64,000 nucleotides of DNA from Cryomorpha sp963748925. Lineage in GTDB: Bacteria > Bacteroidota > Bacteroidia > Flavobacteriales_D > Cryomorphaceae. Of this stretch, positions 43,939-52,604 are shown piece by piece. Made by a program: the position numbers and the translations under genes. Position 1 is the first letter of the stretch; each line of letters opens with the position of its first letter. A model generated the notes under the pieces. It worked only from the letters and a program-made list of their open reading frames with translations. It was not told the DNA's origin and did not search any database. The stretch spans positions 248,001 to 312,000 of the forward strand of contig CAVVKG010000009.1 in NCBI GenBank assembly GCA_963748925.1, written 5' to 3'.

Positions 43939-45339
43939 ATGAGCACAGCAACAGAACTAAAAGCAGTAACTACTATAAATCCAACCACCGGTGAAGACAT
44001 GAAGCATTACGAATACATGTCGGATGCGGAGGTGACAAACGCAGTGGAAAAATGCCACAAAGCGTTTTTAAACTGGCGCCATTTGCCGCTTGAAAAGCGA
44101 GCAGAAACAATAGGTGCAATAGGTAAAGAACTTAAAGCAAATAAGGATAAACTAGGTCAGCTTATGACCGATGAAATGGGGAAACTCCTGAAGCAAAGCG
44201 GACAGGAAGTTGATCTATGTGCTGCGATATGCTCTTACACAGCCGAGCATGGACCGGAAGAGCTGAAAGGCGAGGAGCGATCTACCCTTAATAAAGGAAA
44301 AGGATTTATTTCTTATGAGCCGATAGGAGTTATATACGGAATACAGCCGTGGAACTACCCGTCATATCAGGTTATACGATACGCTATTGCCAATTTGATG
44401 GCCGGTAACGGAGTGTTGCTAAAGCACGCTTCTAACGTAACGGGAACGGCAAAAATGCTTGAGAAAATATTTAAGGATGCCGGTTTGCCTGATAATTTGT
44501 TTACCGTATTGATTATAGAACACGATCAGTCGGATGCGGTGATTGAGAGCGACCTGGTGCGTGGAGTTACCCTAACGGGAAGCTCGGATGCAGGACGAAA
44601 AATTGCAGAGAAGTCTGCAAGTGAGCTTAAGAAAACGGTGATGGAACTGGGTAGTAACGATGCCTATATAGTTCTTGAAGATGCCGATCTGGAACACGCA
44701 ATAAAAATGTGTGTGATGGGAAGAATTTACAATAACGGCGAGACTTGTATTGCTGCAAAACGATTTATCGTAGTAGATAAAATTTACGATAAGTTTAAGG
44801 AAGGATTTGTGGCAGCGATGAAAGATCTCAAAATGGGAGATCCAAATGATAGTGAATCGAAATTAGGACCTATGGCACGAGAAGATCTTCGTGAAACGCT
44901 GCATAAGCAGGTTAAGAAAAGTGTAAATAATGGAGCCAAGATTCTTTGCGGTGGAGAGATTCCTGAAGGAAAAGGATATTACTATCCGGCTACTGTTTTG
45001 GAATCTGTAAAGCCCGGACAACCTGCCTATGACGATGAGCTTTTTGGACCTGTAGCTTCGCTTATAAAAGCGAAAGATACAGATGATGCCATGCGCATAG
45101 CCAATGACAGTAGATTTGGTTTAGGAGGCGGAATTTTCTCTAAAGATGAGGAAGGAGCTATTGAGTTAGCCCAGAAACATTTTGATACGGGAATGATTTT
45201 CATAAACACCTTCGGCCTGGCCGATCCTGCAATGCCATTTGGTGGAGTCAAAAACTCCGGTTATGGACGTGAGCACGGTGGATTTGGTATGAAGGAATTT
45301 GTGAATACGAAGTCCGTGATTGTAGCAAAGTCTAAGTAG
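43939..45339 (+). CDS. NAD(P)-dependent succinate-semialdehyde dehydrogenase-type aldehyde dehydrogenase
   Basis: 466 residues, a full-length ALDH. Motifs: IYGIQPWNYPSYQV (cofactor and substrate pocket), LLKHASNVTGTA, GVTLTGSSDAGRKIAEKSAS (nucleotide loop), catalytic glutamate in KTVMELGSNDAY, catalytic Cys270 in NNGETCIAAKR, and FGLGGGIFSKD. The EMGK and ETCIAAKRF segments match the succinate-semialdehyde dehydrogenase branch. It oxidises an aldehyde to the acid with NAD(P)+; succinate semialdehyde is the likely but not certain substrate. No gab genes nearby. A strong terminator follows. Confidence 0.9.
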   Translation: MSTATELKAVTTINPTTGEDMKHYEYMSDAEVTNAVEKCHKAFLNWRHLPLEKRAETIGAIGKELKANKDKLGQLMTDEMGKLLKQSGQEVDLCAAICSYTAEHGPEELKGEERSTLNKGKGFISYEPIGVIYGIQPWNYPSYQVIRYAIANLMAGNGVLLKHASNVTGTAKMLEKIFKDAGLPDNLFTVLIIEHDQSDAVIESDLVRGVTLTGSSDAGRKIAEKSASELKKTVMELGSNDAYIVLEDADLEHAIKMCVMGRIYNNGETCIAAKRFIVVDKIYDKFKEGFVAAMKDLKMGDPNDSESKLGPMAREDLRETLHKQVKKSVNNGAKILCGGEIPEGKGYYYPATVLESVKPGQPAYDDELFGPVASLIKAKDTDDAMRIANDSRFGLGGGIFSKDEEGAIELAQKHFDTGMIFINTFGLADPAMPFGGVKNSGYGREHGGFGMKEFVNTKSVIVAKSK

Positions 45340-45391
45340 TAAAAAACGAATGCTCCCGATGTTTTTCGGGGAGTATGAAAATAAATAAAGT

Positions 45392-45426
45392 AAAAGCCGT
45401 GAACGCTAAAGTTCACGGCTTTTTTT
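45392..45426 (+). terminator. Terminator after the aldehyde dehydrogenase
   Basis: AGCCGTGAAC, loop GCTAAA, GTTCACGGCT: a perfect 10-bp stem with a run of T after it and A before it, 55 bp after the stop codon. The A-run also lets it serve on the minus strand for the gene ending at 45507. Confidence 0.92.
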
Positions 45427-45506
45427 GTGGGTAAAAGTGGAGTGGGTTCTATACTACGAGGAGAAATAAACGGAAATTATGACCACCCGGGTACACCCAA
45501 GAGTCC

Positions 45507-46283
45507 TTAAAATGCCACCGCAAAATTTAAGGTAAGAGTTCGGATCGTTACGCGGTTTTCTGAAGAGCCAAATCCTCTGTAGATATTACTTATGCGGTTT
45601 TCGGGGGCATTCAAAATGTCGAAATTTTCATAACCAATGGTTACCATAACTGAAGACTTACCAGAATTTTTTATAGAAACTCCTCCTTTTAGCATGAGTA
45701 TGGGACCGGTGTTCTCCCATTCTAAATTTGGCTGAAAACTACCACCCAAACCGAGAACAAACACCGGAGAAACTCTTGTATTCATTGGGCGTATGCGCAT
45801 ATCGAAGAACAAAGGCATTATGACTTCCTCTCTTGCTAAAGGCAACCTAAGACCAATACCGACCCCCAAGGAGAGTACATCAGAAAAACCAAAACCGTTA
45901 ATGAAGTTAACATTGAAAACACTTGATTCGGATAAAGGGAATCCAAAACCAGCAGATAAAATACCTTGATAGTAGGCAGATCTTTCCGTGCTGTAACTCT
46001 TTTTTGCTATCACCTCTTTTTTGGTAAAAGCATATCGTTTCACCTCTTTGGTAATAAGGGCAATTTCTTCATGAGGAATTGTGCGGCTCAGTGAATCGCC
46101 AGCAAGTATTGTCACGCTTTCAGCGGGAATGCTATCGGTGATTGTTCCCCTTACAACCTCGGCAGATTTTAGCATTATTACGTCCCAGTAATTTGATTGG
46201 GCACGGACCTGTTTTGCGCTTAGAATTAAAGCAAAGAGAGCTAAAATCTTTAATAGTAGTACAAATTGCTTTGGAATGTCCAT
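45507..46283 (-). CDS. Exported outer membrane barrel-like protein
   Basis: 258 residues. Signal peptide (LLLKILALFALILSA, ending VRAQS). Residues ~30-75 form a small domain (DVIMLKSAEVVRGTITDSIP) seen in many Bacteroidota outer membrane proteins; the rest alternates hydrophobic strands (SLGVGIGLRLPLAREEVIMP, VFVLGLGGSFQPN) and ends in phenylalanine (LNFAVAF), as in barrels. No specific family recognised. Convergent with the aldehyde dehydrogenase. Confidence 0.7.
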   Translation of the reverse strand: MDIPKQFVLLLKILALFALILSAKQVRAQSNYWDVIMLKSAEVVRGTITDSIPAESVTILAGDSLSRTIPHEEIALITKEVKRYAFTKKEVIAKKSYSTERSAYYQGILSAGFGFPLSESSVFNVNFINGFGFSDVLSLGVGIGLRLPLAREEVIMPLFFDMRIRPMNTRVSPVFVLGLGGSFQPNLEWENTGPILMLKGGVSIKNSGKSSVMVTIGYENFDILNAPENRISNIYRGFGSSENRVTIRTLTLNFAVAF

Positions 46284-46428
46284 CGCCTTATAGTTTTGTT
46301 CATAGGAATTGCTTTCGAATTTACCCTTTTATTTCAAAGGGCAACTATAAACCTGTGGAACGCAATTTTCCAGGCGACAAAATGAATTTGATAAAGTTCT
46401 GGTTAATTACTGATGCAGATATAGGAAA

Positions 46429-47223
46429 TTAGATAATCACATTCACCACGCCGCCGTCGACTCTTAGTGCTGCTCCATTGGTAGCCGCAGAGCGCGGGCT
46501 GGCAACGTAGGCAACCATATTTGCTACTTCTTCGGTTGTTGCGAATCGCTGAATTAGCGAAGTTGGTCTGCGGTTATTGATAAATTCATTTTCAACTTCT
46601 TCCAGACTTTTACCTTCTTCTTCAGCTTGTTTTTCAAGTCCTTTTCTATTTGCTCGACTCCAGGTCGGTCCCGGAAGAACAGAGTTAACCGTCACATCAG
46701 ATCCTTTGCTCAATCTGGCAAGTCCACGTGAAAGCGAAAGCAATGCTGTTTTGCTCACACCGTAATGCACCATTTCCGTTGGGATATTAATGCCAGATTC
46801 GCTGGAAATAAAAATGATTCTACCCCAGTTTTTCTCAAGCATTTTTGGAAAGTAGTGGCGCGATAAACGCACACCGCTCATTACATTTATTTCCCAGGTT
46901 TCCATCCATTCTTCATCCGTAATATCAGCAAAATCAACTTCATTAAAGATACCGACATTGTTGATGAGTATATCTATTTCGGGAACTTCCTTGAGGAGGG
47001 CATCTACTTCCTTCCTTTCGGCAAAATCGGCGGCAACTCCGGTTACGTTTTTATTACCTGTTCTTTCGCTTATTTCTTTTGCCGCTTTTGAGACATCATC
47101 CTTACCGCGGCCGTTGATAATTACATGCGCTCCTTCGGTTGCCAGCATTTCAGCAATTGCTCTGCCTATTCCGGCAGTAGATCCGGAAATGAGTACTTTT
47201 TTATTTTTTAGTTCGAGGTCCAT
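46429..47223 (-). CDS. Short-chain dehydrogenase/reductase (SDR)
   Basis: 264 residues, classic SDR length. Cofactor motif SGSTAGIGRAIAEML (the TGxxxGxG position), INNVGIF (NNAG position), catalytic Ser in IIFISSESGIN, Tyr and Lys in HYGVSKTALL (YxxxK), and PGPTW. The Arg in INGRGKDD after the second strand favours NADP. SDRs oxidise or reduce alcohols/ketones; the C-terminal part (about 190-225) is longer and charged, and covers the active site. Substrate unknown; single gene. Confidence 0.9.
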   Translation of the reverse strand: MDLELKNKKVLISGSTAGIGRAIAEMLATEGAHVIINGRGKDDVSKAAKEISERTGNKNVTGVAADFAERKEVDALLKEVPEIDILINNVGIFNEVDFADITDEEWMETWEINVMSGVRLSRHYFPKMLEKNWGRIIFISSESGINIPTEMVHYGVSKTALLSLSRGLARLSKGSDVTVNSVLPGPTWSRANRKGLEKQAEEEGKSLEEVENEFINNRRPTSLIQRFATTEEVANMVAYVASPRSAATNGAALRVDGGVVNVII

Positions 47224-47374
47224 TTTTATTTGTTTTTCGGGGTGTACTTATTTAAGGAGTTGACGCCAGGATTTGTTTAGAAAAGTGAAAGGTGGTAGAA
47301 TACACTACCTCCTTTCAATTATAGGCTTTCCTCGTTCTGAAGGTTTGATTAGAAGTTTTGGTTTATGTCTTTAG

Positions 47375-49117
47375 TCATATCTCCAATTCCCTCAAATACT
47401 CCCTAAAAACCGACAGTTTTATAGGCTCATACTTCAGATTAACTGTGCGCTCCCTTTTTGTGAGGGCGCGTGCGATTTGAATTCCGCCTTCTTCAATTTT
47501 ATAGGCAAGCACGAGCGCATCCTCCTTTTTCGGAACAGGAATAGAGATGTAAGTTCGTTTACCATCATAGTTCATATTGATCATGCTTTTCGAATTCGGC
47601 AGAATTAAAATCACCTTTTCCTTTCCTTTTTCGGCAGGTAGTTGGGCAATGATTTCAGACCGTCCTGTAAAGAGCGTATTGTTAAACTTGTCACAATTTA
47701 TCCAGCCGAGTTTACTTTGTTCAAAAATGTAAAAGCTGGGGTCAACATTATCCGGGAAACCGAGATTATCGAGCATGGTTTCATATTCCTGTATGCGCGC
47801 AATTCTAATGCTGTCCCATACAGCGCGTTGAGCAGCATATTTTTTCCGGCTTTTTTCGGTCAGGTACTTGTAAGCGTGAAGAGCCTCCTTCCAGTCTCCG
47901 TTTTTGTATTTTTCAAATTCCCGCTCCTGTTGCGCCTCCCAGCGAGCTGTTTTTGCTTCGTGTTCTGCTACCCATTCAGGAAACTTAGCACTTAGCGAGT
48001 CGAATTTTTCTACGCGCTCATTATACTGCGCCATCTTTGTCTGGTAGTTTAAGATCGCAATTTCATAGCGTAGCTTATTGCTTTTCTCAATCCGCTTTCG
48101 CGAAAAGAATTGATACCACTTTCCGGTATAACTATAGCTTTCTTGTCGGGGAAGCACCGGTAGAGAAGGATACTGTGGCATGCTCGGATAAATGGGTTTT
48201 CTACTTTCGTCAAATACGTGTACTGGAAACGTAATAGCGGGCATGTTGAGCTCTGGTTTCTTTGGAATGTCTAGATTGCCACTGTTAAGCGCGGGCACAA
48301 AAGTCGGGTTCCAATTCGCACCGTTATTTGATAAAAACAATGACATTCCACCTTCGAGTCGTCCACCTGCACCCGGTATGGCGATGCTCACAAAGGCACT
48401 ATCATTCAGGTCTAAAGGAGTTCCGCTTTCGGCAAATGCCTGGATATTTAGCATGCCACCGGTTTGAATGATTTCTCCATTGCTCAGTGTGTTTAGACCA
48501 TGAGCCAGGAAGTCATGGTAGTCTAGCGCTTCAATAATTTCGAGCTTTACGATTCCTTTATATGTATTTCCATGTCTATCTACAAAGCCGTCTTCGGGAA
48601 TAAAAATTCGGCTGCCACGGCTACATGTTACCGTGGTAGATTTCCACGATTCAATCTGAAAACTGTTTTGGGTAGAAAGCGCCAACTCCGCCATCAGCTC
48701 CTCGGCATTTTCAAAATAGAACCGCTTAAATACGATGTCAACTCGCCTGTTTTGCCGCATAGATTCAGCATCGCGCTTCTTGTACAAAAGCTCTTTTTTG
48801 CCGTGCGCATCTGTGAAAAGAGTGGTGGTTTCAATTCCGTTCTTTTCAAAAAATGCTTTTACAGCTTCTGACCGTTTTTGCGATAATGAATTGTTGTAGC
48901 TGTTGTTTCCTTCGTGATCGGTGTGGCCATCAATTTGGAATTCATAATCGCCGGTAAGCATTATTTCGCTTAAGAAAGTGCTTAGAATTTCCAGAGCATC
49001 TGCTTCAAGCGTGTAAGAGTCTGATGCAAAATGCACCGTGGTTTTTTGGATTTCGGTCGAAGCCAAAGCCGCGATTCCGGACAGGAGGAATGCCCCTGAG
49101 ATTAGAATGTTTTTCAT
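47375..49117 (-). CDS. OmpA-domain protein with N-terminal OmpA and long C-terminal extension
   Basis: 580 residues with signal peptide (ending AALAST). The OmpA peptidoglycan-binding domain is at the N-terminus (about 25-135; FQIDGHTDHEGNNSYNNSLS, RQNRRVDIVF), the reverse of the usual order. Residues ~150-290 form a beta-rich domain (IFIPEDGFVDRHGNTYKGIV, then TGGMLNIQA) of a kind seen in Bacteroidota surface proteins; ~350-470 is a charged coiled coil with many Arg/Glu; the last part is another beta domain (LGWINCDKFNNTLF, then EKVILILPNSKSMIN). I infer a wall-bound periplasmic protein that presents the rest as a scaffold. The TonB-type receptor upstream on the same strand is 134 bp away, so cotranscription is possible. 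Confidence 0.8.
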   Translation of the reverse strand: MKNILISGAFLLSGIAALASTEIQKTTVHFASDSYTLEADALEILSTFLSEIMLTGDYEFQIDGHTDHEGNNSYNNSLSQKRSEAVKAFFEKNGIETTTLFTDAHGKKELLYKKRDAESMRQNRRVDIVFKRFYFENAEELMAELALSTQNSFQIESWKSTTVTCSRGSRIFIPEDGFVDRHGNTYKGIVKLEIIEALDYHDFLAHGLNTLSNGEIIQTGGMLNIQAFAESGTPLDLNDSAFVSIAIPGAGGRLEGGMSLFLSNNGANWNPTFVPALNSGNLDIPKKPELNMPAITFPVHVFDESRKPIYPSMPQYPSLPVLPRQESYSYTGKWYQFFSRKRIEKSNKLRYEIAILNYQTKMAQYNERVEKFDSLSAKFPEWVAEHEAKTARWEAQQEREFEKYKNGDWKEALHAYKYLTEKSRKKYAAQRAVWDSIRIARIQEYETMLDNLGFPDNVDPSFYIFEQSKLGWINCDKFNNTLFTGRSEIIAQLPAEKGKEKVILILPNSKSMINMNYDGKRTYISIPVPKKEDALVLAYKIEEGGIQIARALTKRERTVNLKYEPIKLSVFREYLRELEI

Positions 49118-49251
49118 TGCAGGAAAAATTATGGGTTTCAGGGATATAACTTAATTTTTGTTAAAGTTATTGTGTCCGGAAACGGAATTAACAGATTATC
49201 AAGGGGTACGGGTGCAATAGAATGGTGACTTTCTATGCGTGCTTTCGCGCA

Positions 49252-51726
49252 TCAACCCTTCACCCTATTCTGTTCTTCGCTCGATCCATCAGAATTATAC
49301 CTGGGCTTTTTTAGGCTGGTATTCCCAAACCGATAAGAGAAGGTGAGCGAAACGGCGCGTGAGTCGTAGGTGCTGTTCCAGTCGGCATCGGTAAGTTTTA
49401 AATTATTAATGATTCCATCGCCCCGCCTGGTGAATAAGATGTCGGTAAAGGAGAGCTTCAGAGTTCCGGCATTATCCAGTATTTTCTTTTGAAACCCAAG
49501 ATCAATCTGGCAGTAACTCTTGAGTTCGAGTTGTGCGTAAACCATATCACTTCTGTAACTTCCCTGGAGGTCTGCTCCCCATCCTTTGCCAAAGTTAAAG
49601 CTGTTTGTTGCTGAAAGGTAATAATAGGTGCCTTGGGAATTAAGCTGTTCAGTATACAGGTCGCTTTCAAACTTCAAGTTTGCTAATTCAAGATAGGTGT
49701 TTAATCTATACCATTCGGTAAATGGAATGCTTCCCTCAAAAGAGAGGCTTAGGGTTTGGCTACTGGCTATGTTTCCCGGACGGCTATAATATATTCCGTC
49801 TCTTATCTCGAGTGTTTCGTTTATACCATCTACAGTCTTAGAATAATTAAGAGAAACAGAAAAAAGTGACTTAAAGGAATAAACGAGGCCTAGGTTATGT
49901 GAAAAAGTGGGTAAGAGATTGGGATTTCCTGAGTAGAAGGTAAACTTGTCAAGCGGACTGATAAAAGGGTTTAAATCTTGAAAATACGGTCTGGAAATTC
50001 GTCGGCCATATGAGAGGTTCAGGACGTTATTGCTGGTAGAGTCCATTTTCCAGGATGCATAGAAAGTAGGAAAAAGATTGGTGTAGTTTCTTGAAAATGC
50101 AGTAGGTGGGTTTTCACTGTTTCCCAGTTGTTCACCGTTTAGTTTTGTAGACTCCACTCTAAGGCCGGCTTGTAGATCTATTTTACCAAGAGAGTGCGAC
50201 AAGTTAAGGTAGCCCGCATTGATCCATTCGTCGTAAAGAAATTGATTGCTTAAGGTGAGATCTGGCGTAGTGGTTCCTTCTATAGTATTGGAATATTTAG
50301 CCTCATTGTCTGTTTGTGTAAATGCTGTTTTAAGTCCGGCTTCAAATTTGGTGAGCTTGCTAAATTGCTTGGTATAGTCTGCTTTTGCGGCATAAATATC
50401 AATTTGAGAAGGAATATCGCCATTGATTTGATCCTTATAGTTGAGCACACCACTGTTATTATATAGATAGTTTTTAAATAATTGCTCAGAGCCTGATACG
50501 TACGAAACATAGTCGGCATCTACAGAAAAGGTGTTTCCGGTAGAGTCATTCTTATTTCTGAAATAAGCACTAAAAAGATTATTTCTAAAACTAGATTCAG
50601 TTAGATTATCGGCAATAACGGTCTGTGTTAAGATTTGATTTGGATCACGAATCTCAGCAGTACTTTTTAAATCATGGGAGGATGGATTTCCGCTAATTTT
50701 ATAATTAACGCCAATTGTGGATCGATCATTTATATAATAGTCCATGCCAACAATAGAACCAAGATAATTACCGTTTCTAAGGCCAATGGAGCTCTGCGAG
50801 AAAGAGGACAGAGGTGTGCCAGCCTCGTCTCTATAGAATCGGTTGATATTTAAATCCTGATAAGAATTCCAGAAGCCGGCATTCGAATTTGCAAAAAAGT
50901 TGAACTTTTTAAAAGCATAGCTCAGGTTAAGGCTATTATTACTTCGTCCATATTTTCCTTGACGGTAGTTTAGAGATACGTTCCCATTCCATCCCTGAAG
51001 AATATTCTTTTTAAGAATAATATTTATTACTCCGGCACTACCTGCCGCATCGTATTTTGCAGGAGGGTTAGTCATAATTTCTATTTGTTTTACGGTACCG
51101 GCTGGTAGCGATCTCAAGTAGCTTTCCAGCTCTACTCCAGAGAGGTATGAGGGTTTATCATTAATGAATATTGCAACTCCCGACCTTCCTTTTAAGAGGA
51201 TAGTACCTTGATTGTCAACGGTAATTCCCGGTGCGCGTTCCATTACTTCCATAATATCGCTGCCTGCATTTGTAATTAGAGCATCTACATTAATCACCGT
51301 TCTGTCTATTTTACGCTCTATGTATGGTGTTTCGGCTACAATGTTTACTTCGTTGAGTTCAGTTAGTGAAGTCTTTAAAGTGATTGGATTAAGCCGGATT
51401 AATGATTCTGCTCCAGTGGCTACAACACTATCTCGGTACTGTTCATAGCCCAAAAGATTTACTTGAATGAAATAAGCACCTTGAGGTATTTGGGAAAGTA
51501 AAAAAGAACCATCCTGATCAGAGAATGCAGACTTCACAAAAGTAGTATCGCTTGTGCGTAAAAGGGATACCATGGCTAAGTCAATGCCTTTCTCTTTAGA
51601 ATCTAGCACATTACCTTTTAAGGTGTAGGCCGATTGTCCAGTCGCATTTAAAACATTTAGTAGAGTAATAATGAGAACAGAGCAAGTAGAGTTTAGCCTT
51701 CGGCATATAAATTTATTTAAAATCAA
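49252..51726 (-). CDS. TonB-dependent receptor-like outer membrane barrel protein
   Basis: 824 residues. The frame can only start at a TTG (51726), since no in-frame ATG or GTG lies before the signal peptide (LIITLLNVLNATGQS). A carboxypeptidase-regulatory domain (about 33-110; GNVLDSKEKGIDLAMVSLLR) precedes a plug domain (about 125-230; ITVDNQGTILLKGRSGVAIF, VKQIEIMTNPPAKYDAAGSA) and a barrel of the Bacteroidota outer-membrane beta-barrel type (to ~810; LNPFISPLDKFTFYSGNPNL). There is no SusD partner, so it belongs to the non-Sus group, which imports iron complexes, peptides or other ligands. The TTG start is uncertain; a missed base near the 5' end is possible. Confidence 0.85.
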   Translation of the reverse strand: MILNKFICRRLNSTCSVLIITLLNVLNATGQSAYTLKGNVLDSKEKGIDLAMVSLLRTSDTTFVKSAFSDQDGSFLLSQIPQGAYFIQVNLLGYEQYRDSVVATGAESLIRLNPITLKTSLTELNEVNIVAETPYIERKIDRTVINVDALITNAGSDIMEVMERAPGITVDNQGTILLKGRSGVAIFINDKPSYLSGVELESYLRSLPAGTVKQIEIMTNPPAKYDAAGSAGVINIILKKNILQGWNGNVSLNYRQGKYGRSNNSLNLSYAFKKFNFFANSNAGFWNSYQDLNINRFYRDEAGTPLSSFSQSSIGLRNGNYLGSIVGMDYYINDRSTIGVNYKISGNPSSHDLKSTAEIRDPNQILTQTVIADNLTESSFRNNLFSAYFRNKNDSTGNTFSVDADYVSYVSGSEQLFKNYLYNNSGVLNYKDQINGDIPSQIDIYAAKADYTKQFSKLTKFEAGLKTAFTQTDNEAKYSNTIEGTTTPDLTLSNQFLYDEWINAGYLNLSHSLGKIDLQAGLRVESTKLNGEQLGNSENPPTAFSRNYTNLFPTFYASWKMDSTSNNVLNLSYGRRISRPYFQDLNPFISPLDKFTFYSGNPNLLPTFSHNLGLVYSFKSLFSVSLNYSKTVDGINETLEIRDGIYYSRPGNIASSQTLSLSFEGSIPFTEWYRLNTYLELANLKFESDLYTEQLNSQGTYYYLSATNSFNFGKGWGADLQGSYRSDMVYAQLELKSYCQIDLGFQKKILDNAGTLKLSFTDILFTRRGDGIINNLKLTDADWNSTYDSRAVSLTFSYRFGNTSLKKPRYNSDGSSEEQNRVKG

Positions 51727-52054
51727 ATTTAGCCTAAGGAAAGATTGTAGTTTCCCAACTTATGCAAAAGAATGTAAAACAGAGTGAAATAGTGTGTTTT
51801 ATAAGATTGTATTCTTTAGAATAATAAGCTTCTGCAGGCTCTTATAGAGGAGTTTTAGTATTTAAAAACGCACGCATTAGTTTGTCTTTTTCTTTTTGCG
51901 ATTTACTATCAGGCGGGAACTTCTAATCTTAGCATCGTTTTTAATCTCTATAGGTGAATTTATAAAACTTATCGATTATGAAGTCGTGCTAAGCTAATAT
52001 CCTGAACTCTTGTTTTCATTCTCTAGTATGAATAGTTGAACAACCCTAAAGAAA
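51727..52054. other. Divergent intergenic region, no gene supported
   Basis: This 328-bp AT-rich stretch lies between the minus-strand TonB-type gene and the plus-strand exported protein gene and must carry both promoters. I find no clean TTTG/TAnnTTTG pair and no hairpin longer than 6 bp. Confidence 0.5.
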
Positions 52055-52570
52055 ATGAAAAACAAAATTCTTTCCACTTTCATTCTGACGAGCATAGAAT
52101 TTTTTCTAATTATTCTGACCGTTCCTGCTTTAGCTCAGGTTTCAAACGAAACAACCACTGCCTTACATTCTGAATTAGCGGAAGCTTCATTCTCACATAC
52201 AATAGATAGCAAAGTAAACCGAAATGATACTGAGATAATCAAGGAACTTCTTGAAAATTCAGATCATTCACTATTCCTGCAGAACTGCAGCGTTGAAACC
52301 CTTTTCATAATGGATTTAGATCAGTTCAGGAATGGCATGGCAGATTTTGAAGTTTTTGGAAAACAAGTAAAGGTTCTAACCAAATATGAACTGAAAGATA
52401 GAGCTATTCCTTTTTACATAACCATTGATGGTTTTAATAAAAAAGGAACGAACTGTGAGGCCGTAGTGAGCATTCACGATATGAATGGAGAAGGTAAAGT
52501 GCATCAGTCAAGCGTGATTAAGTTGAGCAAGTCTGCCGAAAGTTGGGAGATGCAAAATTTATCAAAATAA
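52055..52570 (+). CDS. Exported hypothetical protein
   Basis: 171 residues with signal peptide (FFLIILTVPALAQVS). The mature part resembles small NTF2-like proteins in length and shape (FLQNCSVETLFIMDLDQFRN, AIPFYITIDGFNKKGTNCEA) but I do not recognise a family. It lies 34 bp before the frameshifted T9SS cargo gene on the same strand, so it may be its cotranscribed partner. Confidence 0.65.
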   Translation: MKNKILSTFILTSIEFFLIILTVPALAQVSNETTTALHSELAEASFSHTIDSKVNRNDTEIIKELLENSDHSLFLQNCSVETLFIMDLDQFRNGMADFEVFGKQVKVLTKYELKDRAIPFYITIDGFNKKGTNCEAVVSIHDMNGEGKVHQSSVIKLSKSAESWEMQNLSK

Positions 52571-52604
52571 AACAGTCATAAAACAACCCCAATAACTGAG
52601 AATC

